Shown: positions 1-10,849 of the stretch, one piece after another
Layout: each line of letters starts with the position of its first letter
How positions within the stretch are numbered: position 1 is the stretch's first letter
Assembly: GCF_030936135.1 (NCBI RefSeq)
Contig: NC_082637.1
Coordinates: 11,483,001-11,547,000, forward strand
From: Gavia stellata
Taxonomy: Eukaryota > Chordata > Aves > Gaviiformes > Gaviidae
Length of the DNA stretch: 64,000 bases
Direction of reading: 5' to 3'
Notes under the pieces: generated by a model
Databases searched by the model: none
The model's input: the letters and a program-made list of their open reading frames with translations, nothing else
Told to the model about the DNA's origin: nothing
Made by a program: the position numbers and the translations under genes

Positions 1-1040
1 GTCCTCAACCCCTTTCTGAAGCAGAGCCTGGCCAAAAGTAACTCTAGTACTATCACATTGGGAGTTTTCTCCCGTTTCAGCTGCCAGACCTTGTTCACCT
101 TCTGCACAGGTTACCAAGTTTGCCGAGACTCTCCTTTGTGTCATGGTTCAACCCTATACACCCTCCACATGGTCGCAACTTCCCCTCTTTGCTAAGGCTA
201 GCGGACACAATTCAGGCAGAGGAGGACGCTTTTTAAAAGCACAATGCTTTTTAAAAAGGCACTGAGTGAAAGTGACTTCTAAAATACCCTAAGAAACAGC
301 ACAGCATTCCTCTACCGTACACTTTCTACAGCAGCTGCAAACTCCAGGCTCCTTCTTTAAAAAATAAAAGAAGGCTGGAAACCCCAGAGATAAGTCTATG
401 CCCCTTGTACACGTCACCAGATGGGTCACGTTCACAGTTGGGTTGCGAGCAAGCCCACAGCCCCACCGCCCATCACGGAGCCATCCCCTCTGTCTTCCCC
501 AACGCACAGCAGCTTTCTGAACATAACTTCTGGGACTGCCAAGAGCACGCTGTGCACTGCCCACATGATTTCTGTAGAAATCGGGTGCCTCAGCCACAGC
601 AAAACTCCTGAAAACCCTGCCAGGTCTCTAGCTGCTGACTTTGGGTGGGTTACATGTCCCCCACGACAGGTCCTTCCGCCCGTGGCCGCTGTCACCAGAG
701 GGCAGCAGGCCTCTCGCCGTGGATGCTGGGGTCACATCCGCTCCAGCTCTGGTTTCGCAGCCCCACGCTGAACGCTGTGATTTACCCACGGGTCAGGTGC
801 CGGCCAAGAAGGTGCTGGATGAGCCGAGTCTCCTGCAGCCCGCTTTGGTGGGCTGCATGGCCGGGCCACGGCACGGTCCCACTGCCACGGGTGCCTCGGG
901 CACGGGTGTCCAGGGGGGACAAGAACAGCCAGCGAGTCCCAGCCGGTTTGAGCTGGGTTTGAGCTGATGCCCTGGAGGAGGAAGAGGCCCCATCCTGTCC
1001 GCAGAGCCCTGGACAGGCTGGCCCTGCCCATGTCACGGCA
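1..1040. other. Non-coding flank, nothing recognised
   Basis: I recognise no exon, repeat or RNA gene here. Open frames are short and overlap on both strands. One small local feature is an 18-bp near-tandem duplication around 230-265 containing two copies of GCTTTTTAAAA. The stretch may belong to a neighbouring gene's intron or to intergenic DNA. Confidence 0.5.
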
Positions 1041-1239
1041 GAGAGGACGTGGCCTTGGTGGGTGAGACCAGGGGCAGCACAGCGGGGGCCTTGGCGCGGG
1101 GGGGGGAGCCAGGATGGCGGCCAGCCCCCAAGCATAGCCTGTGCCACCCCAGCGACAGCGCACCCCTCCTGGGCAGCAGCCCCGCTCACAGCCCCTCTGC
1201 GTTCCCCTCCAGACCTGCCTCTGCCAGACCTTCCCACCA

Positions 1240-1620
1240 CAGCCCCCCCCCGAGGTGACAGCCCCCCCCGGGCACCGAAACCCCGCAGCACGGGGGGTGG
1301 GGCACAGCATTTGTGCCACAGCCCCCCCCAAAGCCGCTCTGCGGCCACACCGCCGCCTGCCGCGGGCTGCCCCCCCGGCGCCTCCTGCCACAGCTTCCCC
1401 CGGTCCCAGCCCCCCTCGCCGGTCCCAGCACCCCCGGTTACAGTCCTCCAGGTCACCGCCCCACCAGCTCACAACCCCCATCCCGGTCACGGCCCCCCCG
1501 GTACTTCCTGGCACGACCTCCCCCGGCGGCGGCCCCCCCAGCTCTCGCTCGCCCCTCCGCTCTGGGCCCCCGCCCCCAGCCCCAGCGTCCCCGTCGCCGT
1601 CCCGTCCCCCCCCCGAACCT
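1240..1620. repeat. Clustered poly-C runs (G-quadruplex/i-motif prone)
   Basis: At least seven uninterrupted C runs of 7-9 bases lie within about 380 bp on the + strand, near 1243, 1262, 1322, 1370, 1493, 1536 and 1606. Motifs such as CAGCCCCCC and GGTGACAG recur, so the tract resembles a decayed short tandem repeat. The minus strand is correspondingly G-rich and fits G-quadruplex spacing. A minus-strand transcript starting in the CCAAT cluster just to the right would have a G-rich RNA through here, the orientation known to favour R-loops. Confidence 0.6.
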
Positions 1621-1870
1621 TCTGGAACCGGCGGGGGGGGCGGCGGGGACGGAGCGCATTAACCCCTCCCGCAGCGGACAGGCGGCCCGTCCCCCTCAGT
1701 GCCCAGTTCTGCTCCGTGCCCGCCCCGGCCCTGCCCGCCGCAGCCCCGCCGGACCCACCAGCGCCCCCTCCGCTGCCGTCGCCGCCGCGGCCCCAACTGC
1801 TGCGCGACTCCCTCCGTTCCTTCCGGGTGCCGGTGGGGACACGCCCCCCACGCCCGCCTCCCCCGCGCTG

Positions 1871-2085
1871 ATTGGTGTGTTGGGCGGGGGACGGCGCGGG
1901 GCGAGGCGAGCCGTGGGGCCGCGCGGCCAATGGGCGAGCGGAAAGGTGCTGACGCGCTGCGCCGAGATCCCGCCCTCGCTCCGCCCCCTCCACGTGCGGG
2001 TGTGTGATGACAGCGGGGAAGGGGCGGTCCCAGGCCAAGCGGCTCCTCATTGGCCGCCGGCGGCAGAGGCGGGGCCTGACTCAGC
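1871..2085. promoter_or_regulatory. CCAAT/E-box/AP-1 cluster, candidate core promoter
   Basis: CCAAT boxes occur at 1871-1875 (minus), 1927-1931 (plus) and 2049-2053 (minus). A CACGTG E-box is at 1991-1996 and TGACTCAGC, an AP-1/antioxidant-type element, at 2077-2085. Spaced CCAAT boxes are NF-Y sites in many TATA-less promoters. Orientation is not decided by the boxes. Two of three face minus, and the G-skew to the left also favours minus-strand transcription. Confidence 0.5.
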
Positions 2086-2189
2086 GCTGGGGTGGGGGGC
2101 TGCCATCGCCCTGACCCTTCGCCCCTGCCCCGCGGCCTGGTTGACCTGTAACCTCTGACCCGACCCCGGGCCCGGGCCCACGGCCGCGA

Positions 2190-2420
2190 CGTGTCCCAGC
2201 CCCACGGATGTGGCGTGTCCCACTCCACAGACACGCCACCCCCACCCCCTGGGCACAGCCTCCCCGACCCCATGGGTGTGGCGTGTCCCACCCCGTGGAC
2301 ACACCCACAGACACCCTCCCCTCAGCCCCATGCATGCGGTGTGTCCCAGCCCCACAGACACGGCCCCCCCATCTCCATGGGCCTGGCCTCCCCCAGGTGG
2401 GACCCCCGGGGTGTCCTCTG
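2190..2420. repeat. Degenerate GC-rich minisatellite
   Basis: The phrase GTGTCCCA(G/C)..CCAC recurs near 2190, 2215, 2283 and 2340. It is followed each time by GACAC- or GGATGTG-like sequence and by CCATGGG-type spacers. The copies are about 25-65 bp apart and diverged, so this is a decayed GC-rich tandem repeat at the edge of the CpG island. It is not coding. Confidence 0.45.
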
Positions 2421-2810
2421 CCCCATGGGCACCTCCCAAGTGGGTCCCCCCGGGTGTCCCCTTCCCCCGGGTGGGGCTGGGCGCCCCACGGGCCCAGCCT
2501 GCTAGCCACCCGCGCAGCCGGGCTGGGAAATGGCGGTGCCGGGCTGTGCCGGAGCCGGACAAGGGTGCAGGACCCGTGGGGGCCGCTGCCCCCGGGAAAT
2601 GGCTGATCAGAAATACTTCAGCACTGAGCAGCAGTGGGGCACCGGGGCTCTGCCACCCGCCGGCGGGGACCCAGGCTGGACCCACTGCCCCGAGGGGCAG
2701 CAGCCCGGAGCTCACCAGCCTGACTGCGGCCGTTCGGTCAGGGAAGAGACGCAATGACTTCAGCAGTTTTGGGTGAAGCTCGGTAAAGACCAGCCCCCCA
2801 GCCGACTCAC

Positions 2811-3021
2811 CTCGCTCCTCAGCGAGCTGCAGCTGCAATGCCGCTCTAAAAATAGCAGGGACTGGTACCGTCAAATGATAAATATAACCAAGATTTCGTC
2901 TTCTGACCGTGCTAGCGTGCAGCGAGCTGGATGCAAACTGGCAGTGCACCGGCTGCCGAGCCCCAACACCCCCCTCGCCTTGCTGTTGGTCCGGGGACAT
3001 TATTTTCACAGGCGCTGCCAT
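2811..3021 (-). other. Candidate minus-strand first exon (speculative)
   Basis: On the minus strand an ATG at 3021 (context CCATGG) opens a frame that runs to a consensus splice donor, GCGAG|GTGAGT, with the exon's last base at 2811. That would give about 70 codons. The translation matches no family I know, and its composition is not clearly protein-like. It could instead be an untranslated first exon of a left-going gene, or chance. There is no acceptor or second exon to support it in the window. Confidence 0.2.
2830..2855. promoter_or_regulatory. E-box next to MEF2 site
   Basis: CAGCTG at 2830-2835 is followed ten bases later by CTAAAAATAG at 2846-2855, a perfect match to the MEF2 consensus YTAWWWWTAR. 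Paired bHLH and MEF2 sites are typical of muscle and neuronal control elements. The motifs are exact, but function is inferred. Confidence 0.4.
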
Positions 3022-3029
3022 GGATAAAG

Positions 3030-6000
3030 CCGCGCTGAGCGCTGTCTGGGAATAGCTGTGTGCAGAGGGGCAGCAGGGCGGCTGCCTCTTTCACACCCTT
3101 ACCCTCCACGCGCTTTTCTGCAGGGAGAAATGGCAGCTTGATGCACTGCTACGTGGCCGTGGAGCAGCTGCCGACACAGGACCTCATCTCCCCCTGGGGC
3201 CTCAGCCTTGTTGTTGTAGGAGATTTCTTGCTAAATATCCCCTGGCTGTGCCCAGATTCAGGCTGTGGGCCACTAAAGGGTACTTAATATATGGAGCATT
3301 TTAATTTCTGAGCGTGATGACGGGAACACGTGATCCTCCAGTGCTCCTGATGGTTTAGGAGCCGCTGCCTTGAACCGTCCGTGTGCAGGTGCCGGTTTCA
3401 GGGACGAAGAGCCCTGGAGGCTCAGTTCTCCCGTGCCCCTGCTTGTCCCTCACAGCGCGGGTTTCCTACACACTCCCAGGGCAATATTTAGCTTTTCTGC
3501 CCTTTGGCCCTGTGTGTCAGCTCTGCCAAGCTGGCGAGAAGCTCTGGTGTCCAACTGGGATGGGAGCAGAAGCCGTGGAAACCAGAGATGGGCTGAAAAC
3601 GGCTTGGTCCCCATCGCACAGCCACTTGTATGGGCTGCGTTTTCCAGCTTAAACCGGCTGAAATTAGTTCAGGGTTAACAAATGGTTAATGAACCATTAT
3701 TGGCCTGAACGGGAACTGAACTGGAAGAACTTCAGTCGCAGCTGAACCGCCGTGGAGCTGAATCCAAAAGATTTGCTGGTTCAGCTCCTCAGCTGCGGGG
3801 AAATATGGGCTCCTTTGTCCTTGACAAGAATAATACGTTTCTGTTTATTGTGTGGGCAGCGAAGGATTAATAATATTCCAAGTTATTTACCTCCCGCTTT
3901 TGAGTGCTGAGGGTTTGCGAGCGATGTCCCTGCTGAGCCCACTGTCCCTTACCAACTTCCCCTGATTTTTAAAACACATTCTTGTTCCAGAAACAGGATT
4001 AAGGAGCAGGACATAAAAGCTCCTTTTAACAGCCTGGGTGGGGTAAGGGTGCTCCCGCTCCTCCCAAGTGTGGGGCAGGACCTCAACCGTGGCCATTTGA
4101 TGTGGAACGGTAACACAGGCAGAAGACGGTGGTGGTTCAGAGCAAGTCTGGAAAACCTCCAGAGGCTTGGAGGGGATGGGCATGGGGGAAAGTTACTGCA
4201 CGAGCCGTGCCGTAGCCTTGCAGAGGGAGAGCCCACCCAGGCCTTCCCAGGAGTGGGCTTCCTCAGCTCCCTGCAAACCCTGGGAACCTGCAAAGGACTT
4301 CGTAATGGTCAGTGAAGGCAAGCAGGGAGGTTTAAACACATTAGGCAGGGCTCTGTACCATGGCTGGCCACCTTCCAGAGGCTCACCTGCCAGGAGGGCC
4401 AGGAGGAGGGTGTTTCCCCAGGAAGATGAGGTGTCCCGGGCAGCGCACGGTGGAACAACGTCTTTCCGTGATGAGCTCTGCTGCCTGCGGGGCTTCCCTT
4501 TGAAGGATACGCTGGCGAGGTGACTGGGTGCCAGTGAGTTCATCGCTGGGTTAGCTCCCTCCTGGAGCCAGCACTACCCCGGCCAGCCGGCTTGCAGGCT
4601 AGAGCCGCTCAGCCTGTTTGCCAGGCTGGCTGCTCCCGCCGGAGAGGCTGTCGGGTGCCGAGCTCCAGCAGGCTGAGGAGCTGACACCAGCAAGGCTCCT
4701 GCCGCAGTTTTAATTGAATTTAATAGTTTTCATCATGGAAGCATGACGTCCCCATGCACACATTTGTTTTGTTGGTGTGGGCAGGTGTCGCAATAGCAAA
4801 AGCGCTTTCAAAAAGTACACGCATCATCTCCCAGAGCTGATGGGGCAAGATGTGCCTCCGTAGGGGTGATGCCACCCCTGCATCGCCCGCACGGTGCCTG
4901 TGCCGGCAGGCTGGCCCACACTACACACGCCCGATCCAGGTCTGTGTAGGTAAAGCAATAAAAGATCTGAGTGCAGAAATGAGCCCGGAACGACCTGGAG
5001 CCCTGCCAGGAAGAGATTGCAGGGAATTTTAAAAGGCCCTTGGAGGAAGCTGGTGGGAATCAGCTGTCACATTGCTCGGGGGCCCCTGGCTACCCGGGCT
5101 GGGCTGGCGGGGTGTGGGGCGGCAGGAGGGCTGGACCGGGCACCCGCAGTGACTCATGGCCTCGTCCCAGCTGGCAGAGGAGGTGGAGAAAGCCCAAGGG
5201 GCAGGCATGCAAGAGGACTGCTGGGTGTCACTTCCCCTCTTAATGGCGTGCTGTGCAGGTATCTCTTCATCATGCTGCAGCAAAAGGGCTGTGGCTTTTC
5301 TTTCTCTCGCAGCCTCAGCCCTCCACATGCTGCAGAGAGACCTTGGCTTCTGCAGTGTTGCCTCCAAGGGTTTTCACACTTACCGTCCTCCCTGCAGTTA
5401 GCAACAGAGTGAGGCCAAACCCTGCCTCTTTTTCCACTGCTGTCTCAAGGAGGGGATGCACCCCTGGTGCCCCACGGTGCTGTGCCGGAGCCAGGGACGT
5501 CCCTAGGGGAGCGTGGGCTGGTGCTGCAGGACCTTTCCCCTGCTGGAACCTGTTCCCAGCAACGTGCTTGGTTTACCTGTTTGACCAAAACGGCTGTAAA
5601 ACTGGAGATACGAATCACACTCAGAGAGTTTCCTGCCGGAGGAGCCCTCCGCCTCTTGGGGGTAAGGGTGGCGATCCCTCCCAGCACTGCGGGAATCCCT
5701 CCCTGCATGGCTCGGAGCAGGGCTCACAGTCACAGCTCAGCTGAAGTCACCGCGGGACCCCGACTGCCCACCGATACCTGGTCCCGGACTGGGGGTGTCT
5801 GCTGGGATTCACAGCCCTGATGGGAAAGGGGAGAGGCATGACAGCACTACTGAGGAAAGCTGGATCTGGCATGACTTTAACGAGCAGCGGTGGCAGGGTC
5901 AGGCTGGGCTGCTGTCTTCCTCCCGAACGCCACATGACCCTCACAGCTCCAGTGTTGCCTCTCTCCCATCAGCTGTCTCCCAGCACCTTGCAGAAGAGGG

Positions 6001-9000
6001 CAGCATTGTGGCCCCCCCCACGGGCGTACTTTTAGGCACTGAGGAGCAAAGGGATCTTCCAGGCTACACAGCTGGATTGCAGGTCATTAATTCAGTGCAC
6101 TAGCCACCACACTTCACTGCTGCTTTGTGTCTGAGATGCACATGGGGCTTCCCAGAGCAAAACAGGTGTCTTGGCTGTGGGTAACACTCCAGAGGTCCAT
6201 CCTGGAGCTGCTGGCAGACAGTGTAATGATGGGTGAGGGATGCAGGTTGCAGCTTGGCAGGCTGAGGATAGCTGGAAGAGTTTCTAAAAGAGAGTTGCGC
6301 AGTCCCAGGTAGGTACCCAGAGGAGGGATCTCCAGGCCTGGGCGTTTGCAGTACAAAGCCACAGCAGATCTGATGTCGTGTTGGTTACATCCTGCTCTGA
6401 GCACAAGGCCAGGCTGCAGAAGTCCCTGCCTGTCCCTGCCAGCGGTACTCAGGAGGTGCCCAGCTGCCACCCCATACCCAGTGCTGGAACAACACCTGGG
6501 GATGCTATGTGCCTGCTCAGCACCAGGGGAATAATCCCTGCTCACCCTTCGCTGTTGGGCACACAAACTTCCCCCTGCTGCCACTTCACCCCTTGGGGTC
6601 ACCCATCACCATGGCCAATTTGACTTCACTTAGCAGCCCTCTGCCCTGACCTGCAGCTGAGGAGTTGTGGGGCAGGCTGTGGGTTTAGGACAGCAGCAGG
6701 GATGGGCTCTAGAGAGGGTGCCACTGGTCCATGCGGGCTCTGGGGAATGATGCATCTTGCCCCAGCATGGGTGCAGGAATGGATGCCTGAGCTTCTCCTG
6801 CTGCAGCCTCGCTGCAGAAATGTTTCCTTTCCTTTGTGCCTTCCTTGGGGAAAAAAAAAAAAAGGAAAAAAAAGGGAGGAACTGATAAACTCTGTTTACC
6901 CACCCAGATAGCATTGGCCCTAAGCAACCAGCTGGTGTGGGCTGTGCCGGGGCTGGTGCATGCCAGGGCTGCCCGGAACTGGGCAGTGATGTCTCAGCCT
7001 TGCTGCTACCCCTGCGGCTGCACCAGCAGCCTTCACCAATGCCAAGTGTGAGAGCCAGGGCTGATAGCAGAAGGCGAAGGTCCCCTTCGCGTCACCTTGG
7101 CGGGGTGGCAGAGGCTGGGGCCACCCAGAAATGCCTTCCACCGCTGCAGACTGCCTCAAGGGCCCAAGGCTGTCCGCTTGCTTCTGGTACCTGCTTGCAC
7201 CTAAATTTTGGCATTTCTCCCTGGCCGTGCTTAGCGTTTGGGGCTGAGCCCTTCTCCTGAGCTCTGTAACTCCGAGCACTTGCAGGGATGCTGCACCCCA
7301 CGCAGCCTCAGCACCCTGGGGTCCTGCACCTGGCCGCACCCCCTCTTCCACTGCCCAGGCATTTCCCAGAGGACGCAGCAGCTGGATGGGAAGGGCTGAG
7401 CTTTGCAAGGATATGGGCTCTTTGACCCCCAGTTTGTAGGTGAAGATGGCTGCAGAGAGGGACAGCAAAGCCCATTCCCCACTGCCTGCTGCCGTGGAGG
7501 TGCTGAGCTCTGTGGGGTTAATCTGGCAACTGAGGTCCAGGGGTATTTCTCCATTTCAGTCACTGAAAATTCGGGGTGATGGAAAATCCTTTCCCATGCC
7601 TGGCTTGGTCAGTGGATGCTGCCTGTTGGCACAAGGTGGCAGCCCAGCCCAGCTTATTTTCAGCTGGGCCATATCCGGTGCCTTTCGGGGGGAGCTGGGC
7701 TCTGCTCTGCCCTGCCACGGTGGCCCCTGTCCCCGCAGGCTTGGGGTGCATGTCTTCCGCGGGGTGCTGCCCTCGCCCTGCCGTGGGTCAGCGTTATCGG
7801 ACGGACAAGCCTTCCTGCAGGAAACAGCCCCACCGGGCGCGGGGAGCAGAGCGGGGGTACCTCCTTGGGTCAGCTGGCCAAACTGGCCATGGTGCCACAA
7901 ATCAGAGCCTGTCCCCTGCCAGCACCAGGACACCTGGCAGAGCGTGTGCCCTGCAAGCATGCAACCAGCAGGTTGGTGCAAGACCCAGGCAAGTGTCTGT
8001 GTCATACCAGATCTGACAAGTCCCTGGAGGAGGGCTACGTGGGCAGCCGGGCAACAGCCCAGGGGTTGCACCCATATCGCCCACCCTCTTGACGAAGGAG
8101 AGTCCCTGGGCACTGAGCTCTCTCTGCTCAGATGTGTAGCAGTGAGGCCCACCCAAGGCATGCGGCAGCTGTGCCCTTGGGCACCCATGGGTTGCACCTC
8201 GGCTGTCCTGGCTCTGCTGTACCTTCTCTCTGTGAGGGGATCTTGGGACAAGAACATGCCAGTGGGCTTCAGTCCAGCTCCTGTGCTAGAGCAGACTCAG
8301 GGTGAGGCCACAACAGGTACATGGCTGCTACCAGGACCTTCTTTGGGGGCCTTTCTGAGCAAGAAGGAGCAACGCAGGAATGATGGAAACCAGCACGTCA
8401 ATGGGGAATGATGGGCTCTTCTCTGCCCTTGTGAGGAGCAGGGACACCCTGGGATCTGTGATAACTAGCCCAAGGTGGGCATGTTAGGATGCATTAAAAG
8501 TGTTCACAGGCTTCTCACCATGGTGTGGCTGTGCATGTCCAGCAAAGGGATGGAGAGAGGTGTTTTTACAAAGTCATGATGCTGTAGGGACTTCGGATCT
8601 TTGGCATCAGGTCTTACTTCTTGGGGTTCACCATATTCACGAGTCCTGTTGTTTCCCTCTGCCTGTTGCAGATTGGAGGCTGTTTTGTGCCTGAGGTTCC
8701 CTATGGATGTGTTCAATGACACAGTCATGAGGAGGCCTCCATTTCTTTCCTCCATCCATCCATGCATGCTCTGCAGGTGTATTTTTGTACAAACAGGAAA
8801 AGCTGCGAAGCTCCTGCCACGGGATAATTCAATGGATCTTCCTGATGGTGCCTGGCTCAGGCTCGGGGTTTACCCGTGGCCCTCGAGCAGCCAAAGCTGC
8901 TGTGTGTGGCTGCATTGCTGGACTGGCTGTATCTTGATGTGCACCCCTTCCCATCTTCTGTTTGCTCATCCATAATGGGGACACATGCGGATGCTGCTGA

Positions 9001-9500
9001 TGTGATAGACCTTGTTAGAGGTCTGCACCAGCTAGCATTTCCTTTGGATTTATAGTTGAATCTCATGCCAGACCTGTTTACGCCCTTGTTGTCACCATAA
9101 CCTGGGCCTTGATTACCTAAGGCTGGGAGCTGAGCACCTCCAACCTTTCCTGTCATTGCTGGACCCTGCTTTCCAGGCACTGCACCTTTGTCTTAAACCC
9201 ATTTTTGGGGGGTAAGGGCTGCTCCCAGCTTCTGTAGGAAACTCTGGTGGAAGGACACCTCACTGAACAGTTGATCTTCTCCTATTTGCATCTTAAGCAC
9301 ATCTGCACCCACATCTATAGAGGAAACCAGGTCAGAAGGAGCCCATGGAGCAGAGGGGCAGATCTGAAGGAGGGGCTGCACTTGCTGCCAGCATTATCAG
9401 GCAGGGCTGGGCAGCATGAGCAAGCTGCTGCACTGCCAGCATGCCTGTCGGCATCCAGAAGAAAACCTGTCTGAGCATCCACCTGTGTAAAACTGCTCTC
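3030..9500. other. GC-rich non-coding DNA
   Basis: No gene is recognised in this stretch. GC content is higher than in the rest of the window outside the CpG islands, and many short stop-poor frames overlap on both strands. A 13-base A run with a nearby second A run lies at 6849-6872. The long open frame at 7440-8411 is listed separately. No known transposon, tRNA or snoRNA was recognised. Confidence 0.5.
7440..8411 (+). other. Unexplained 324-codon open frame
   Basis: An uninterrupted frame from ATG at 7446 (in-frame ATG also at 7440) stops at TGA 8409-8411. I recognise no domain, signal peptide or repeat, and the residue mix (many Cys, Trp, Pro, Gly, Ser) looks like translated non-coding DNA. 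Long frames also exist on the opposite strand (7556-8257) and in other plus frames (7576-8092), which points to locally stop-poor composition rather than one real protein. No splice or promoter context supports translation. I list it because its length is unusual for the region, not because I think it is a gene. Confidence 0.12.
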
Positions 9501-9509
9501 TGTGCTCAG

Positions 9510-10759
9510 ATGTGCAAACACATCCAGGACAGGTTCATCTTGCGGGCGCTCGCAGGGCACGTGCAGGACAACCAAGGGATCAGGCCCAGCCAGCACGGGT
9601 TCATGAAGGGCAGGTCCTGCTTGACCAACCTGATCTCCTTCTATGACCAGGTGACCCACCTGGTGGATGAGGGAAAGGCTGTGGATGTTGTCTACCTGGA
9701 CTTCAGCAAAGCCTTTTACACTGTCTCCCACAGTATTCTCCTGGAGAAGCTGGCGGCTCGTGGTTTAGATAGGTGCACTCTTCGCTGGGTAAAAAACTGG
9801 CTGGATGGCCGAGCCCAGAGAGCTGTGGTGAATGGAGCGAAATCCAGTTGGCGGCCGGTCACAAGCGGAGTCCCCCAGGGCTCAGTTTTGGGACCGGTCT
9901 TGTTTAATATCTTTATCGATGATCTGGATGAGGGGATTGAGTGCACCCTCAGCAAGTTTGCAGATGACACCAAGTTGGGTGGGAGTGTTGATCTGCTGGA
10001 GGGTTGGAAGGCTCTGCAGAGGGATCTGGACAGGCTGGATGGATGGGCTCAGGCCAATTGTATGAGGTTCAACAAGGCCAAGTGTCGGGTCCTGCACTTG
10101 GGTCACAACAACCCCATGCAACGCTACAGGCTTGGGGACGAGTGGCTGGAAAGCTGCCCCACAGAAAAGGACCTGGGGGTGCTGGTCGACAGCCGGCTGA
10201 ATATGAGCCAGCAGTGTGCCCAGGTGGCCAAGAAGGCCAACGGCATCCTGGCCTGTATCAGAATCAGTGTGGCAGCAGGAGGAGGGAAGTGACCATGCCC
10301 CTGTACTCGGCGCTGGTGAAGCCGCACCTCGAATGCTGTGTTCAGTTTTGGGCCCCTCACTCCAAGAAGGACATTGAGGTGCTGGAGCATGTCCAGAGAA
10401 GGGCGACGAAGCTGGCGAGGGGTCTGGAGCACAAGTCTTATGAGGAGCGGCTGAGGGAGCTGGGGTTGTTCAGTCTGGAGAAGAGGAGGCTGAGGGGAGA
10501 CCTCATCGCTCTCTACAACTGCCTGAAAGGGGGTTGTAGTGAGGTGGGTGTTGGTCTCTTCTCCCAAATGAGTAGCGACAGGACAAGAGGAAATGGCCTC
10601 AAGTTGCGCCAGGAGAGGTTTAGACTGGATATTAGGAAAAATGTCTTTCCAGAGAGAGTGGTGAAGCATTGGAACAGGCTGCCCAGGGAGGTGGTTGACT
10701 CACCATCACTGGAGGTGTTCAGGGAATGTGTGGACGAGGCATTGTGGGACATGGTTTAA
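9510..10759 (+). pseudogene. CR1 ORF2 reverse transcriptase, broken
   Basis: The reading frame carries recognisable reverse-transcriptase motifs in order: SQHGF near 9591, YLDFSKAF near 9695 and [10 protein letters not shown] near 9870. The catalytic FADD box, the form used by CR1 in place of YADD, is at 9957-9968. The thumb/C-terminal region includes [12 protein letters not shown] near 10297 and [10 protein letters not shown] near 10669, with the stop at 10757-10759. The frame changes near 10272, where one base is missing compared with the usual CR1 sequence at GTGTGGCCAGCAGG (recalled, not aligned). Upstream of about 9510 the endonuclease and N-terminal part of the reverse transcriptase are absent. 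It cannot be active. Confidence 0.9.
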
Positions 10760-10846
10760 TGGGCATGGTGGTGTTGGGTTGGTGGTTGGACTTGATGATC
10801 TTAAAGGTCTTTTCCAACCTTAATGATTCTGTGTGATTCTGTGTGA
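9510..10846 (+). mobile_element. CR1 LINE, 5'-truncated, 3' end intact
   Basis: This is the 3' part of a CR1 non-LTR retrotransposon, the dominant LINE of birds. It retains most of the reverse-transcriptase region and the C-terminal region, then a 3' UTR with the typical GTTGGACTTGATGATCTTAA phrase near 10784-10804. It ends in imperfect ATTCTGTG repeats at about 10825-10846, the CR1 3' terminus. The 5' truncation near 9510 is usual for CR1, and the exact boundary is uncertain. It lies outside UNC13B, upstream of the promoter. Confidence 0.93.
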
Positions 10847-10849
10847 CTA

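Larger units (their letters stand above)
1050..2780. promoter_or_regulatory. CpG island 1, promoter-like
   Basis: This is very GC-rich DNA with abundant CpG, GC boxes such as GGCGGGGC near 2069, three CCAAT boxes, a CACGTG E-box and a TGACTCAGC site. That combination is typical of a housekeeping vertebrate promoter. Long open frames on both strands (260-324 codons) come from stop-poor composition and are not supported as protein. No downstream coding exon is visible to the right. The most economical reading is the promoter of a gene running left out of the window. In mammals ATOSB (FAM214B) lies head-to-head with UNC13B, so it is a candidate, but no ATOSB coding sequence is visible. Confidence 0.6.

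Noticed and set aside
732..3021. Open frames of 187-324 codons on both strands in CpG island 1
   Set aside because: Many frames are open at once because the DNA is C/G-rich and stop-poor. The translations are Pro/Arg/Gly-rich with no recognisable domain.
1..3100. ATOSB (FAM214B) coding exons
   Set aside because: Expected from mammalian synteny, but no recognisable ATOSB protein sequence occurs on either strand.
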